From the NCBI RefSeq assembly GCF_001898575.1, contig NZ_MKUD01000006.1, positions 194,067 to 258,066 on the forward strand: a stretch of DNA of 64,000 nucleotides, written 5' to 3'. This document shows, piece after piece, positions 1-7,247 of the stretch (positions are counted from its first letter, which is position 1; each line of letters opens with the position of its first letter). Origin of the DNA: Spirosoma sp. 48-14 (lineage in GTDB: Bacteria > Bacteroidota > Bacteroidia > Cytophagales > Spirosomataceae). The position numbers and the translations under genes are program-made. Under the pieces are notes generated by a model that ran no database searches, was not told the DNA's origin, and saw only the letters and a list, made by a program, of their open reading frames with translations.

Positions 1-300
1 AATGGATTTATTCGTACGAAAGGCCAGCTTCAATTTTATGAGTTGAGCAATTTCGGGGCACTCAACCTGAGTTTGAATCGGAAATTTATGCAGGACAAAC
101 TGATGGTAACGTTGACCGCGAATGACATCTTTTTTACGAACTTTTACGACTTTACCCTTCAGCAAGGATCGGTATCGGCCAATGGATTACGTCGAAACGA
201 TACCCGCCGATTCGGATTGACATTGCGGTATAACTTCGGGCTCCGCAAAAAAGAAGAACGGGTCAATATGTTCAACATTGACCCGCAGCCGCAGAATTGA
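1..300 (+). CDS. Outer-membrane beta-barrel protein, C-terminal fragment
   Basis: The frame is open from the first base, so only the last 99 residues are present and the start lies outside the window. The residues alternate polar and aromatic as in amphipathic strands, for example LTLRYNFG near the end, followed by a short charged tail. This resembles the C-terminus of TonB-dependent-receptor-like barrels common in Bacteroidota (outer membrane beta-barrel family). A substrate cannot be inferred. The TGA stop overlaps the left arm of a 30-bp inverted repeat shared with the convergent TPR gene. Confidence 0.6.
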   Translation, partial: NGFIRTKGQLQFYELSNFGALNLSLNRKFMQDKLMVTLTANDIFFTNFYDFTLQQGSVSANGLRRNDTRRFGLTLRYNFGLRKKEERVNMFNIDPQPQN

Positions 301-366
301 GACTAGAACGTGGATTGTCAGGATTCGTTAAAATCTACGAATCCTGACAATCCACGTTCTAGTCTC
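299..366. repeat. Perfect 30-bp inverted repeat joining two convergent stop codons
   Basis: Arms 299-328 and 337-366 are perfect reverse complements around an 8-base loop. The left arm starts inside the stop codon of the rightward gene and the right arm ends inside the stop codon of the leftward TPR gene. It can act as a bidirectional terminator, although no strong T-run follows. It belongs structurally to the long hairpins found across the window but lacks the GCTGACGC core. Confidence 0.85.
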
Positions 367-919
367 ATTTGCCCTGGTAAATAGGCCGTGTAAATGGCGG
401 TTGAAGGAGCAGATGGAACGAATTCTCATCTCCCAGTACGACCGCCCGACGCAGGTCGTTTTCGGCTTGAGGTAATTGCCGAAGTTGAATCCGGGCTAAT
501 GCCCGCCAGCGATAGGCATCAGGTTGCTCATCGTGGTAATGCCATACCGCTTTGTCGAACTCCCGGAAAGCCAACTGAAATTCGGCCGTGTGGTAATAGG
601 CTACGCCCCGATCCAGGTAGCATTCGGCCAGGGTATTATCCCGGCTGATGGCTTCGGTCAGGTCGTAAATAGCTGAGTAATAATTCTCCTGAAAAAGCTG
701 ACACTTACCCCGATAGGCATACGCAATAGCTGATTTCGGGTGTTGCCGAACGGCTTTATCGAAGTATGAGTAAGCGTCCGAAATATTCCGTTGCTGAACC
801 AGATCGATGCCTCTCTGAAATCGTTTGAGGTCTTTTTCAGAGACAGTGTCGTGGTCAACCAGGAAATACCGGATGGTCATATAAATTCCAAAAAGCAGAC
901 ATAATAAGGTAATTTCCAT
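365..919 (-). CDS. Membrane-anchored TPR-repeat protein
   Basis: A 184-residue protein with a hydrophobic segment at residues 3-19 that looks like a membrane anchor. It is followed by about four tetratricopeptide repeats from residue 31 to 166, with typical small/aromatic pairs such as AYSYFDKAV, AIAYAYRGKC and AECYLDRGVAYY. TPR repeats mediate protein-protein contacts; no partner is evident. The ATG is preceded by an AGAGGAG ribosome-binding site, which supports this start. It converges on the outer-membrane gene on the left and is separated from the next leftward gene by about 65 bases. Confidence 0.7.
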   Translation of the reverse strand: MEITLLCLLFGIYMTIRYFLVDHDTVSEKDLKRFQRGIDLVQQRNISDAYSYFDKAVRQHPKSAIAYAYRGKCQLFQENYYSAIYDLTEAISRDNTLAECYLDRGVAYYHTAEFQLAFREFDKAVWHYHDEQPDAYRWRALARIQLRQLPQAENDLRRAVVLGDENSFHLLLQPPFTRPIYQGK

Positions 920-984
920 ATCTCCTCTGGTTTTCCTAATCCTGCGAATTTAGCGCTTCAGGGACGATCGAACAAGTAACTTAA

Positions 985-1335
985 TCAGTTTAATGCCGCC
1001 TGAACGGCTTTGGGTAAACTTTTCCGAACGAGTTCGTAGGAGTGGTCGATCCACTCCTGAAGCTCGGTTGTCCGAACGCTCCCGTTAACAGTTATTGTGT
1101 TCCAATGTGTCTTGTTCATGTGATAACCCGGCGCTACTGCGGGATGCTCATCCTGAAGCTGTACAGCCCGTTCCGGATCACATTTTAAGTTAATTGTCGT
1201 GGGCTGGCTTTCTGTTGCCAATAGGGCAAACATTTTGCCTCCTACTTTAAAAACGAGCGTATCGCCCCCAAATGGAAACGATTCGGTAACGCCCGGTTTG
1301 GCAATGCAGTAGTCGCGTATGGTTTCGATATTCAT
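985..1335 (-). CDS. MmcQ/YjbR-like family protein
   Basis: The 116 residues match the YjbR (double wing) family in length and layout: an N-terminal IRDYCIAKPGVTESFPFG segment, a central strand pair with KVGGKMFALL, and the later motifs INLKCDPE and PGYHMNKTHWNTI. Members are usually called predicted DNA-binding proteins; their role is not firmly known. The ATG overlaps the stop of the upstream small gene as ATGA, so the two are probably translated together. Confidence 0.8.
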   Translation of the reverse strand: MNIETIRDYCIAKPGVTESFPFGGDTLVFKVGGKMFALLATESQPTTINLKCDPERAVQLQDEHPAVAPGYHMNKTHWNTITVNGSVRTTELQEWIDHSYELVRKSLPKAVQAALN

Positions 1336-1520
1336 CGGGTACAGTGACGAACTGTGTACACAACAATGGCCATCAGAAACATCACAATCGAAATTCGATT
1401 GATACCGTGCATCATACGCAGGTTTGTGCTGGTTGGCTGGTTTGGATCGGGCTTGCGGAATACCCGTATGAAATAGGTAAAGACCGGCCCAATTTTCAGA
1501 TAATTAAGGAGTCTGTTCAC
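1332..1520 (-). CDS. Small membrane protein, DUF6728-like
   Basis: A small gene ending in an ATGA overlap with the YjbR-like gene, a sign of translational coupling. From a GTG at 1520 it would encode 62 residues: a polar stretch around YLKIGPVFTYFIR and RKPDPNQP, the motif MMHGINRIS, and one C-terminal membrane helix. The central motifs recall the Bacteroidota family DUF6728, from memory and unverified. A longer version from a TTG at 1583 adds a second hydrophobic segment. Function unknown. Confidence 0.5.
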   Translation of the reverse strand: MNRLLNYLKIGPVFTYFIRVFRKPDPNQPTSTNLRMMHGINRISIVMFLMAIVVYTVRHCTR

Positions 1521-1636
1521 GAGAGTGTCAATGTATACTGTACAAAGAAAAACGGATAATGCGATTGCTTCTCCAGATAACAATCCTCAACGGGTAAACA
1601 TTACCGCAAGCCTGACTATTCATGCTACATTTTTCA

Positions 1637-3715
1637 TTATTCGTTAACCAGGCTTGGTTCGATCCAGCGGTCATCTTCCCGAATGAGTTCGATCAGTTCA
1701 TCGACGGCACGATCGGCAGGTACCGATTTCTTGATAACCTGCTGCCCTCGGTATAGCGATATTTTATCACGGCCAATACCAACATAACCATAATCTGCGT
1801 CGGCCATTTCGCCAGGACCGTTAACGATACAGCCCATAATACCAATCTTAACTCCTTTCAGATGGTCGGTCCGTTGGCGAATCATGGCTGTCGTTTCCTG
1901 CAAGTCGAACAACGTACGGCCACAGGACGGGCATGAGATGTACTCGGTTTTGGTAATACGTGTCCGCGCAGCCTGCAAAATCCCAAACGACAGGTTGTTA
2001 AGTGCTTTTAGCTCGCTGGCTATCACCTGTGGTGTCGGGTTCTCAAACCCGACATTTTGCGTCAGCAATTCATGTCGGGTTTGAGAACCCGACACCACAA
2101 GTGACAGTATTATACCATCCCCCAGTCCATCGATCAGCAAACCACCCACATCGGTAGCGGCATACAACGGAATATCTTCAGAAGGAATAGCTGAATAGCC
2201 GCGTTGAACGACTACGGGAAGAGTAAGTTCCTGATTGATCAGCTCTACAAATAATCGACGCAGTTCGGGCATCGCATGGGCATTGTCGGTTGTGACCAGC
2301 AGAACAACGGTTTGATCGTTTCGTAACGCAGTGAGCAAGTCGGGAGATACTTCCGAAAGCGACAGCTGGACGAAATTCAGGCGAGGGTGTAAGGGGGCTT
2401 TTGTTATTTGAGCCTGTGTATACTCACTGGCTGTGAGCAGAGGGAACGCATTGGTCTGATCCGCAACTGTTTGCCAGCTAGCATAGTCAAGAATCTGTTT
2501 CAGGCCATTCGGTAGCATGAACGCTGCGGGTTGCGAACCCAGATATATATAATCGGCACCCAGGTCGTTCATCCGCCATTTGTCTGGCTCCGGCAGATAA
2601 AAATGACCGATGGGTTTAAGATCATCATGTTGACGGACGGGAATCTGGCTGAAATCAGCAATGACCCGTGGCACATTCTGTCCACCAAAATTAGCGACCT
2701 CATGCGTTGTCCGACGTGTATATTGAAATGGATTGATCGGATAGCTGGTAATTTCCGGAATCGGTTTGCTTTCGGCTGCCCGATGGGTGTACCGATCAAT
2801 CAGCGCCTGAGCAACGGGTGCTTCGCGTTCGGGTTCTTCGGTGAGCGATACCCGAACCGTATCGCCAATGCCATCTTCCAGCAAAGTACCAATCCCCAAT
2901 GCCGATTTGATGCGGCCATCTTCAGCTTCACCGGCTTCGGTTACGCCTAGGTGGAGCGGATATGGTTTTAACCCTTCCTCATCCAGTCGTTGAACAAGTA
3001 AACGATATGCCTGTACCATCACCTGTGGGTTACTTGACTTCATCGACAGGACGATGTTGTAATAATTCTCGTCCTCACAAATCCGCAGAAACTCCAGCGC
3101 CGATTCCACCATACCAACGGGTGTATCCCCATACCGACTCAGAATGCGGTCGGAGAGGGAACCATGGTTAGTGCCAATTCGCATAGCGGTACCATACTCC
3201 TTACATATCCGTACCAGCGGCAGAAACTTATCCCGAATTCGTTCCAGTTCCGATGCATAGGCCGCATCAGTATAATCGATAAATTCAAAGCGTTTGCGGT
3301 CGGCATAGTTGCCCGGATTGATGCGAACTTTCTCAACAATACGCGCGGCCAGTTCGGCAGCATTGGGGGTAAAATGAATGTCGGCAACGAGCGGTGTGGT
3401 ATAGCCCCTTGCCCGGAGTTCCTTACGGATATTCTCCAGGTTTTGTGCTTCTTTTACACTGGGGGCTGTGATGCGTACATACTCGCAGCCAGCTTCAATC
3501 ATGCGGATGGTCTGTTCTACGGAACCGAGTGTGTCCATCGTATCCACCGTTGTCATCGACTGCACACGGATTGGATAATCGGAGCCCAGCGGTACATCGC
3601 CTATGTTGACCGTAACCGTTTTTCGGCGGGTGTATTGTGTTAGCGAAGGCGTGTAAAGAACAGGAGAACCAGATAAGTTGGCTGATTGTGAAGGGGTAAT
3701 CAACGAGTCGAGCAT
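1637..3715 (-). CDS. ispG: 4-hydroxy-3-methylbut-2-enyl diphosphate synthase (IspG/GcpE), long form with in-frame repeat insertion
   Basis: IspG reductively opens MEcPP to HMBPP in the MEP isoprenoid pathway, using a [4Fe-4S] cluster. The 692 residues show an N-terminal TIM barrel (RVQSMTTVDTMDTLGSVEQ), the large middle domain typical of Bacteroidota, Chlamydiae and plants, and a C-terminal cluster domain with CPSCGRTL and GIMGCIVNGPGE. Residues of about 540 to 563 are encoded by a 72-bp palindromic element absent from the usual layout of the family. I prefer the ATG at 3715: a -7 promoter element (3745-3752) lies just upstream, and a longer TTG start at 3757 would precede transcription. Confidence 0.95.
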   Translation of the reverse strand: MLDSLITPSQSANLSGSPVLYTPSLTQYTRRKTVTVNIGDVPLGSDYPIRVQSMTTVDTMDTLGSVEQTIRMIEAGCEYVRITAPSVKEAQNLENIRKELRARGYTTPLVADIHFTPNAAELAARIVEKVRINPGNYADRKRFEFIDYTDAAYASELERIRDKFLPLVRICKEYGTAMRIGTNHGSLSDRILSRYGDTPVGMVESALEFLRICEDENYYNIVLSMKSSNPQVMVQAYRLLVQRLDEEGLKPYPLHLGVTEAGEAEDGRIKSALGIGTLLEDGIGDTVRVSLTEEPEREAPVAQALIDRYTHRAAESKPIPEITSYPINPFQYTRRTTHEVANFGGQNVPRVIADFSQIPVRQHDDLKPIGHFYLPEPDKWRMNDLGADYIYLGSQPAAFMLPNGLKQILDYASWQTVADQTNAFPLLTASEYTQAQITKAPLHPRLNFVQLSLSEVSPDLLTALRNDQTVVLLVTTDNAHAMPELRRLFVELINQELTLPVVVQRGYSAIPSEDIPLYAATDVGGLLIDGLGDGIILSLVVSGSQTRHELLTQNVGFENPTPQVIASELKALNNLSFGILQAARTRITKTEYISCPSCGRTLFDLQETTAMIRQRTDHLKGVKIGIMGCIVNGPGEMADADYGYVGIGRDKISLYRGQQVIKKSVPADRAVDELIELIREDDRWIEPSLVNE
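2028..2099. repeat. Palindromic element inserted in frame inside ispG
   Basis: Arms 2028-2055 and 2072-2099 are perfect 28-base inverted repeats. The 16-base loop contains GCGTCAGC (2059-2066). Each arm is itself nearly palindromic (TGTCGGGTT, three bases, AAACCCGACA), so the element is two REP-like units facing each other. The length of 72 bases is 24 codons and keeps the frame. A single copy of the same unit lies in intergenic DNA at 21688-21711. Confidence 0.9.
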
Positions 3716-3744
3716 ACAGATAGCGGCAGCGCCGTTTGACCTTA

Positions 3745-3752
3745 CAAAGGTA
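3745..3752 (-). promoter_or_regulatory. ispG promoter, -7 element TACCTTTG
   Basis: On the minus strand the sequence TACCTTTG matches the Bacteroidota sigma-A -7 consensus TAnnTTTG. Transcription would begin near 3739, about 24 bases before the ATG at 3715. Confidence 0.6.
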
Positions 3753-3994
3753 CGCAAAAACCGCGTTTTCGGTTTGGTATCGGTTGATGGGAAAACGTAT
3801 GGTTTTGCCTAAACGTTCGCGTAGAAAAGCATCCTATCAACAACCATAGTAGTATGGTTATTATGTTGGTCGATTCTCTTGCACACCTGATTCAAGAAAC
3901 AAAAGTCTCTTAAATCAGTTAATTACATTCGAAATGAAGCCTGTTATAAACGGTGTTTATAGATACTTCAACCGAAATGTAAATTTTAAACGTT

Positions 3995-4378
3995 ATGAAA
4001 ACCAAGATATTAAGTGCATTTGCTGTTGCTTTTATGATTAGCCTGGGAGCTTACGCCCAGGACGCTACAGCCAACATGACGAAGCAGGAGCGGAAAGAAA
4101 TGCGTAAGCAGGAAAAAGCAGAACGCAAAGCCCGTATGAAGGAGGATTTGAAGAATACAGGCCGGGCTATTGGCGAAACAGCCGACGAAGCTGCTCAAGG
4201 CGCTAAGAGCAAAGCCAAAGTAGCTGGCGAAGCTATCGACAGTGCTGCTACCAAAACGGGTCGGGCTGTGGATCGGGGATTAGATAAAGCCGAAGGGGCT
4301 ATCATTAATGAACGCGATCGGGTCAGAGCCAAACGAGATTCGTCACGAGCCGAAAAAGCCCGTCGGGATTCGTTGTAG
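3995..4378 (+). CDS. Secreted, highly charged helical protein of unknown function
   Basis: Residues 1-21 form a signal peptide ending AYAQ. The mature part is rich in Lys, Arg, Glu and Ala with short repeats such as KQERKEMRKQEKAERKAR. The middle (GETADEAAQGAKSKAKVAGEAIDSAATKTG) resembles LEA-like or YtxH/CsbD-like amphipathic helices. A long periplasmic helix or stress protein is possible, but no family is recognised with certainty. The TAG stop lies at the edge of an imperfect inverted repeat shared with the convergent acyltransferase gene. Confidence 0.6.
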   Translation: MKTKILSAFAVAFMISLGAYAQDATANMTKQERKEMRKQEKAERKARMKEDLKNTGRAIGETADEAAQGAKSKAKVAGEAIDSAATKTGRAVDRGLDKAEGAIINERDRVRAKRDSSRAEKARRDSL

Positions 4379-4513
4379 ACCGCAATACCTTGCGGCTCAC
4401 GACCAGACGGTTCTAGTGCCTCAATGGGATAAAGATTGGATCAGTGTAGGCTTGATCCAATGGACGATAATTATTGCTGACGCGAAAGAGACGTAAGGTA
4501 TTGCGTCTCTACG
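4375..4513. repeat. BIME-like imperfect inverted repeat with GCTGACGC core
   Basis: The left arm at 4375-4398 and the right arm at about 4489-4513 match with few differences (core of each: GCAATACCTT). They are separated by about 90 bases. GCTGACGC lies at 4476-4483, just before the right arm. The right arm is a GAGACG/CGTCTC palindrome of the same type as the 30-bp arms at 63331-63466. The element spans the stop codons of two convergent genes. Confidence 0.7.
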
Positions 4514-5381
4514 TTAGCTTCGCTTCGATTTTTGCATATTTTCCCCGCCAGTGCTTCCAACGTTTATGTGACCAGAGCCAGTCAGAAGGGTGTTTACAAA
4601 TATTGGCTTGTAATTGATCTCTATACATTTCGAGAATAGCGCCCTCAGGGATATTTGTATACGGCGGACAGGCAATAAGTTTAAAGGTACCTTCGTAATA
4701 ACCTCGTCGGATACGAACCAATTCCAGGAAGAATACAGGTAAATTTTTACTTCGGGCTAATCGTTCTGTACCTGGGTAGAAAGGCGTATCGCGGTTCAAA
4801 AACTCCATCCAATAGCCTTGTTCGGGTACATTCGGAACCTGGTCTGCCACCAATGCAATTACACGAGGGATGCCTCTTCGGATTACCATTTGCCGGGGCA
4901 GTAAGTTCATGGGGGTTGGCACAGCTCCATGCGTGGCACGCAATTCCTGCATAAACTTTTCCATGTCCGGATTGGTGAGAGGCTTATACACGCTATCCAC
5001 CGGAATATCAATAACAACCGCAGCAGAAGGAACCCATTCCCAGTTGCATTGATGAGAACCTGTGCAGATAACCGTCTGACCAGCCGCTAAATACTCTTTG
5101 ATTAATTCGGGATTGGTGTATAAAAATCGTTTTTTTAGTTCGCAGGGCTTAATGGCAGATAACTTGATTGTTTCAACGAGAATATCGGCAAGATTTCGGT
5201 AAAAATCGTTGGCTATTTGTTGGATCGTATCGGGAGATTTTTCAGGAAACGATAGGCGTAAATTTTCCCGAATAACGTCTTGTCTATAGCGCACAATATA
5301 GGCTAGAACAACATATAGGATATCTGAAATACCATACAGAACAGGAAAGGGCAAACGGGCTAAAAGACGCAGAAAAATCAT
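4509..5381 (-). CDS. Lysophospholipid/lipid A acyltransferase (LpxL/HtrB-like), copy 1
   Basis: Members transfer an acyl chain from acyl-ACP to Kdo-lipid IVA on the inner face of the cytoplasmic membrane. The 290-residue protein has a hydrophobic N-terminus and the catalytic HX4(D/E) motif at H110 and E115 (SHQCNWEW). Downstream blocks RVIALVADQVPN and FYPGTERLARSKNLPVFFLEL fit the family. A paralog of exactly the same length lies directly upstream. This copy looks more AT-rich than its paralog. Which acyl chain or position each copy handles cannot be told. Confidence 0.88.
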   Translation of the reverse strand: MIFLRLLARLPFPVLYGISDILYVVLAYIVRYRQDVIRENLRLSFPEKSPDTIQQIANDFYRNLADILVETIKLSAIKPCELKKRFLYTNPELIKEYLAAGQTVICTGSHQCNWEWVPSAAVVIDIPVDSVYKPLTNPDMEKFMQELRATHGAVPTPMNLLPRQMVIRRGIPRVIALVADQVPNVPEQGYWMEFLNRDTPFYPGTERLARSKNLPVFFLELVRIRRGYYEGTFKLIACPPYTNIPEGAILEMYRDQLQANICKHPSDWLWSHKRWKHWRGKYAKIEAKLT

Positions 5382-5532
5382 TTACGTGTACAGAACGGTA
5401 GAGTACAAAAACTACTAACTGTCATAAATATAACAAATTATAGATGAAATAGTCATAAAAAAACATAATATGTCGACAGGTAGCATATCATATAAACGAC
5501 GGCAGGCTGAAAAGTGTACGTATTGGCGACAA

Positions 5533-6405
5533 TTAATCCAGCTTTGCCTCAATCTTCGCGTATTTGCCCCGCCAGTGCTTCCATCGGCGGTGCGACCACA
5601 GCCAGTCGGAAGGGTACTTGCGAATCGTAGCTTCTAGTAGATCCCGGTAGCGTTCCAGCAACGCTCCAGTAGGTAAGTCAGTGTAAGGTGGGGAGCCAAC
5701 AGGAAAAAAAGTAGCTTCGTAATAACCCCGACGAATTCGAACCAATTCTAGATAAAACACCGGCAAATTTCGGCTTCGTGCCAGCCGCTCAGTTCCTGGA
5801 TAAAAAGGTGTATCCTGATGCAGAAAATCTGTCCAGTAAGCCTGTTCGGGTACATTCGGAACCTGATCCGCCACCAGCGCAATGATACGGGGTACATTTT
5901 TATGCGAAGCCATCCGACGGGGCAGGTTGTTCATCGGAACTGGTTCGGCCCCAAAACTCGACCGAATCATCTGCATCATTTTTTCTGAAAACGCACTGGT
6001 CAACGGCTTATAGATACTATCGGTAGGCATCCCATTTAATACAGCCGCTGACGGTAACCATTCCCAGTTGCTTTGATGTGAAGCCATGCCGATAACGGCC
6101 TGACCTGCCTGTAAACAGGCTTTTACAATATCGGCATTGGTAAATCGAACCCGCTGTTTGAGGTCTTCTGGTGACAGGCCGGGTAGCTTGATCGTCTCAA
6201 CCAGTATGTCGGACAGATTATGGTAGAACCCTTTGATAATCTGCTTGATTTCGTCGCCTGATTTCTCTGGAAACGACTGGGTTAAATTGGCTAAAATCAC
6301 CTTTCGGCGGTAGCGGATAACATAGTTGAGCAGAAAGGCTAATATATCAGAAATACCATAAAGGATACTCAGCGGTAAACGGGATAAAAGTCGAAAAAAA
6401 GTCAT
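5533..6405 (-). CDS. Lysophospholipid/lipid A acyltransferase (LpxL/HtrB-like), copy 2
   Basis: Paralog of the next gene: also 290 residues, with H110/E115 of the HX4(D/E) motif in SHQSNWEW and the same ALVADQVPNVPEQ, FYPGTERLARSRNLPVFYLEL and WLWSHRRWKHWRGKYAKIEAKL blocks. The two genes face the same way, 151 bases apart, so a tandem duplication is likely. Differences cluster in the middle third (residues 75-160), where acyl-chain selectivity could differ. The minus-strand upstream region carries TACTTTTT, one base off the -7 consensus. Confidence 0.88.
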   Translation of the reverse strand: MTFFRLLSRLPLSILYGISDILAFLLNYVIRYRRKVILANLTQSFPEKSGDEIKQIIKGFYHNLSDILVETIKLPGLSPEDLKQRVRFTNADIVKACLQAGQAVIGMASHQSNWEWLPSAAVLNGMPTDSIYKPLTSAFSEKMMQMIRSSFGAEPVPMNNLPRRMASHKNVPRIIALVADQVPNVPEQAYWTDFLHQDTPFYPGTERLARSRNLPVFYLELVRIRRGYYEATFFPVGSPPYTDLPTGALLERYRDLLEATIRKYPSDWLWSHRRWKHWRGKYAKIEAKLD

Positions 6406-6521
6406 TGGTTGAACCTAAACCGAACCCACGGCGAAAAAAAAGTATAATTGAAAAATTAAAAAAATACCAAAATTAGTTGGTGGTATTGTTTTTTTGCTTT
6501 ACTTGTGAACGGATACATGAG

Positions 6522-7208
6522 TTGTCATTGGAAACGTACCCATTAACACCTGACTCCACAAATTTACTGATCGAGTTACATTACCTTCCCTGTCTGGATT
6601 TCCTGTCGGGGCTAATGAACTTCGGTAAGGTGTGGCTGGAAGCGCAGGAGCATTACCAAAAGCAAAGTTACAGAAATCGCTGCTACGTTCTGACGGCAAA
6701 TAAGGTGGACAGCCTTACTGTGCCTGTGCAACAGGGGACCCGGCACCTGCCTATTCGCGACCTTCGGGTGGCTAATGACCAGAACTGGCAGGTTCATCAC
6801 TGGCGATGTATTCAGGCCGCTTATGGGAAAGCTCCATTTTTCGAATACTATGCGCCCGATATTGAGCCGTATTATCGAAAACACTGGACGTTTTTATTCG
6901 ACTTGAATTATGAGTTGCTGACAATTTGTCTGAAATTGATGCAGGTGCGTATCGACCTGAACCTGACAGAATGGTATGAAAAAGTGCCCTCGGTCGGCTT
7001 CGTTGACGCCCGATCCTGCATAAATCCGGCTAATAGGCCAGAATCGTACATATTCCATCGGCCAGTGTCGTATCCACAAAATTTTGGACCTGAATTTGTA
7101 CCTAACTTAAGTGTCATAGACCTGTTGTTCTGCCAGGGACCGGCCGCTAAGGACGTGTTGAAGGCCGGCCTTCGGGAGAGTGAACAAATCCTTAAAACTC
7201 TTCGTTAG
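6522..7208 (+). CDS. WbqC-like family protein
   Basis: The sequence follows the WbqC pattern: LLIELHYLPCLDF near the start, then YQKQSYRNRCYVLTANK, LPIRDLRV, NWQVHHWRCIQAAYGKAPFFEYY and FDLNYELLTICLKLM. WbqC proteins occur near surface-polysaccharide or lipid genes; their chemistry is not settled. No ATG fits the frame. TTG at 6522 gives the family's usual short leader, and the frame stays open to another TTG at 6477. It lies 40 bases upstream of clpC on the same strand. Confidence 0.8.
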   Translation: MSLETYPLTPDSTNLLIELHYLPCLDFLSGLMNFGKVWLEAQEHYQKQSYRNRCYVLTANKVDSLTVPVQQGTRHLPIRDLRVANDQNWQVHHWRCIQAAYGKAPFFEYYAPDIEPYYRKHWTFLFDLNYELLTICLKLMQVRIDLNLTEWYEKVPSVGFVDARSCINPANRPESYIFHRPVSYPQNFGPEFVPNLSVIDLLFCQGPAAKDVLKAGLRESEQILKTLR

Positions 7209-7247
7209 GCCAGTATAGTACGCTTACCTAAGGAGACCCTAAAACGA

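Noticed and set aside
2531..3643. Several plus-strand frames opposite ispG
   Set aside because: All are shadows of ispG in the complementary strand, with implausible protein composition.
3842..3859. Short dyad AACCATAGTAGTATGGTT before the charged secreted protein gene
   Set aside because: Seven-base arms with no promoter nearby; too short to call an operator.
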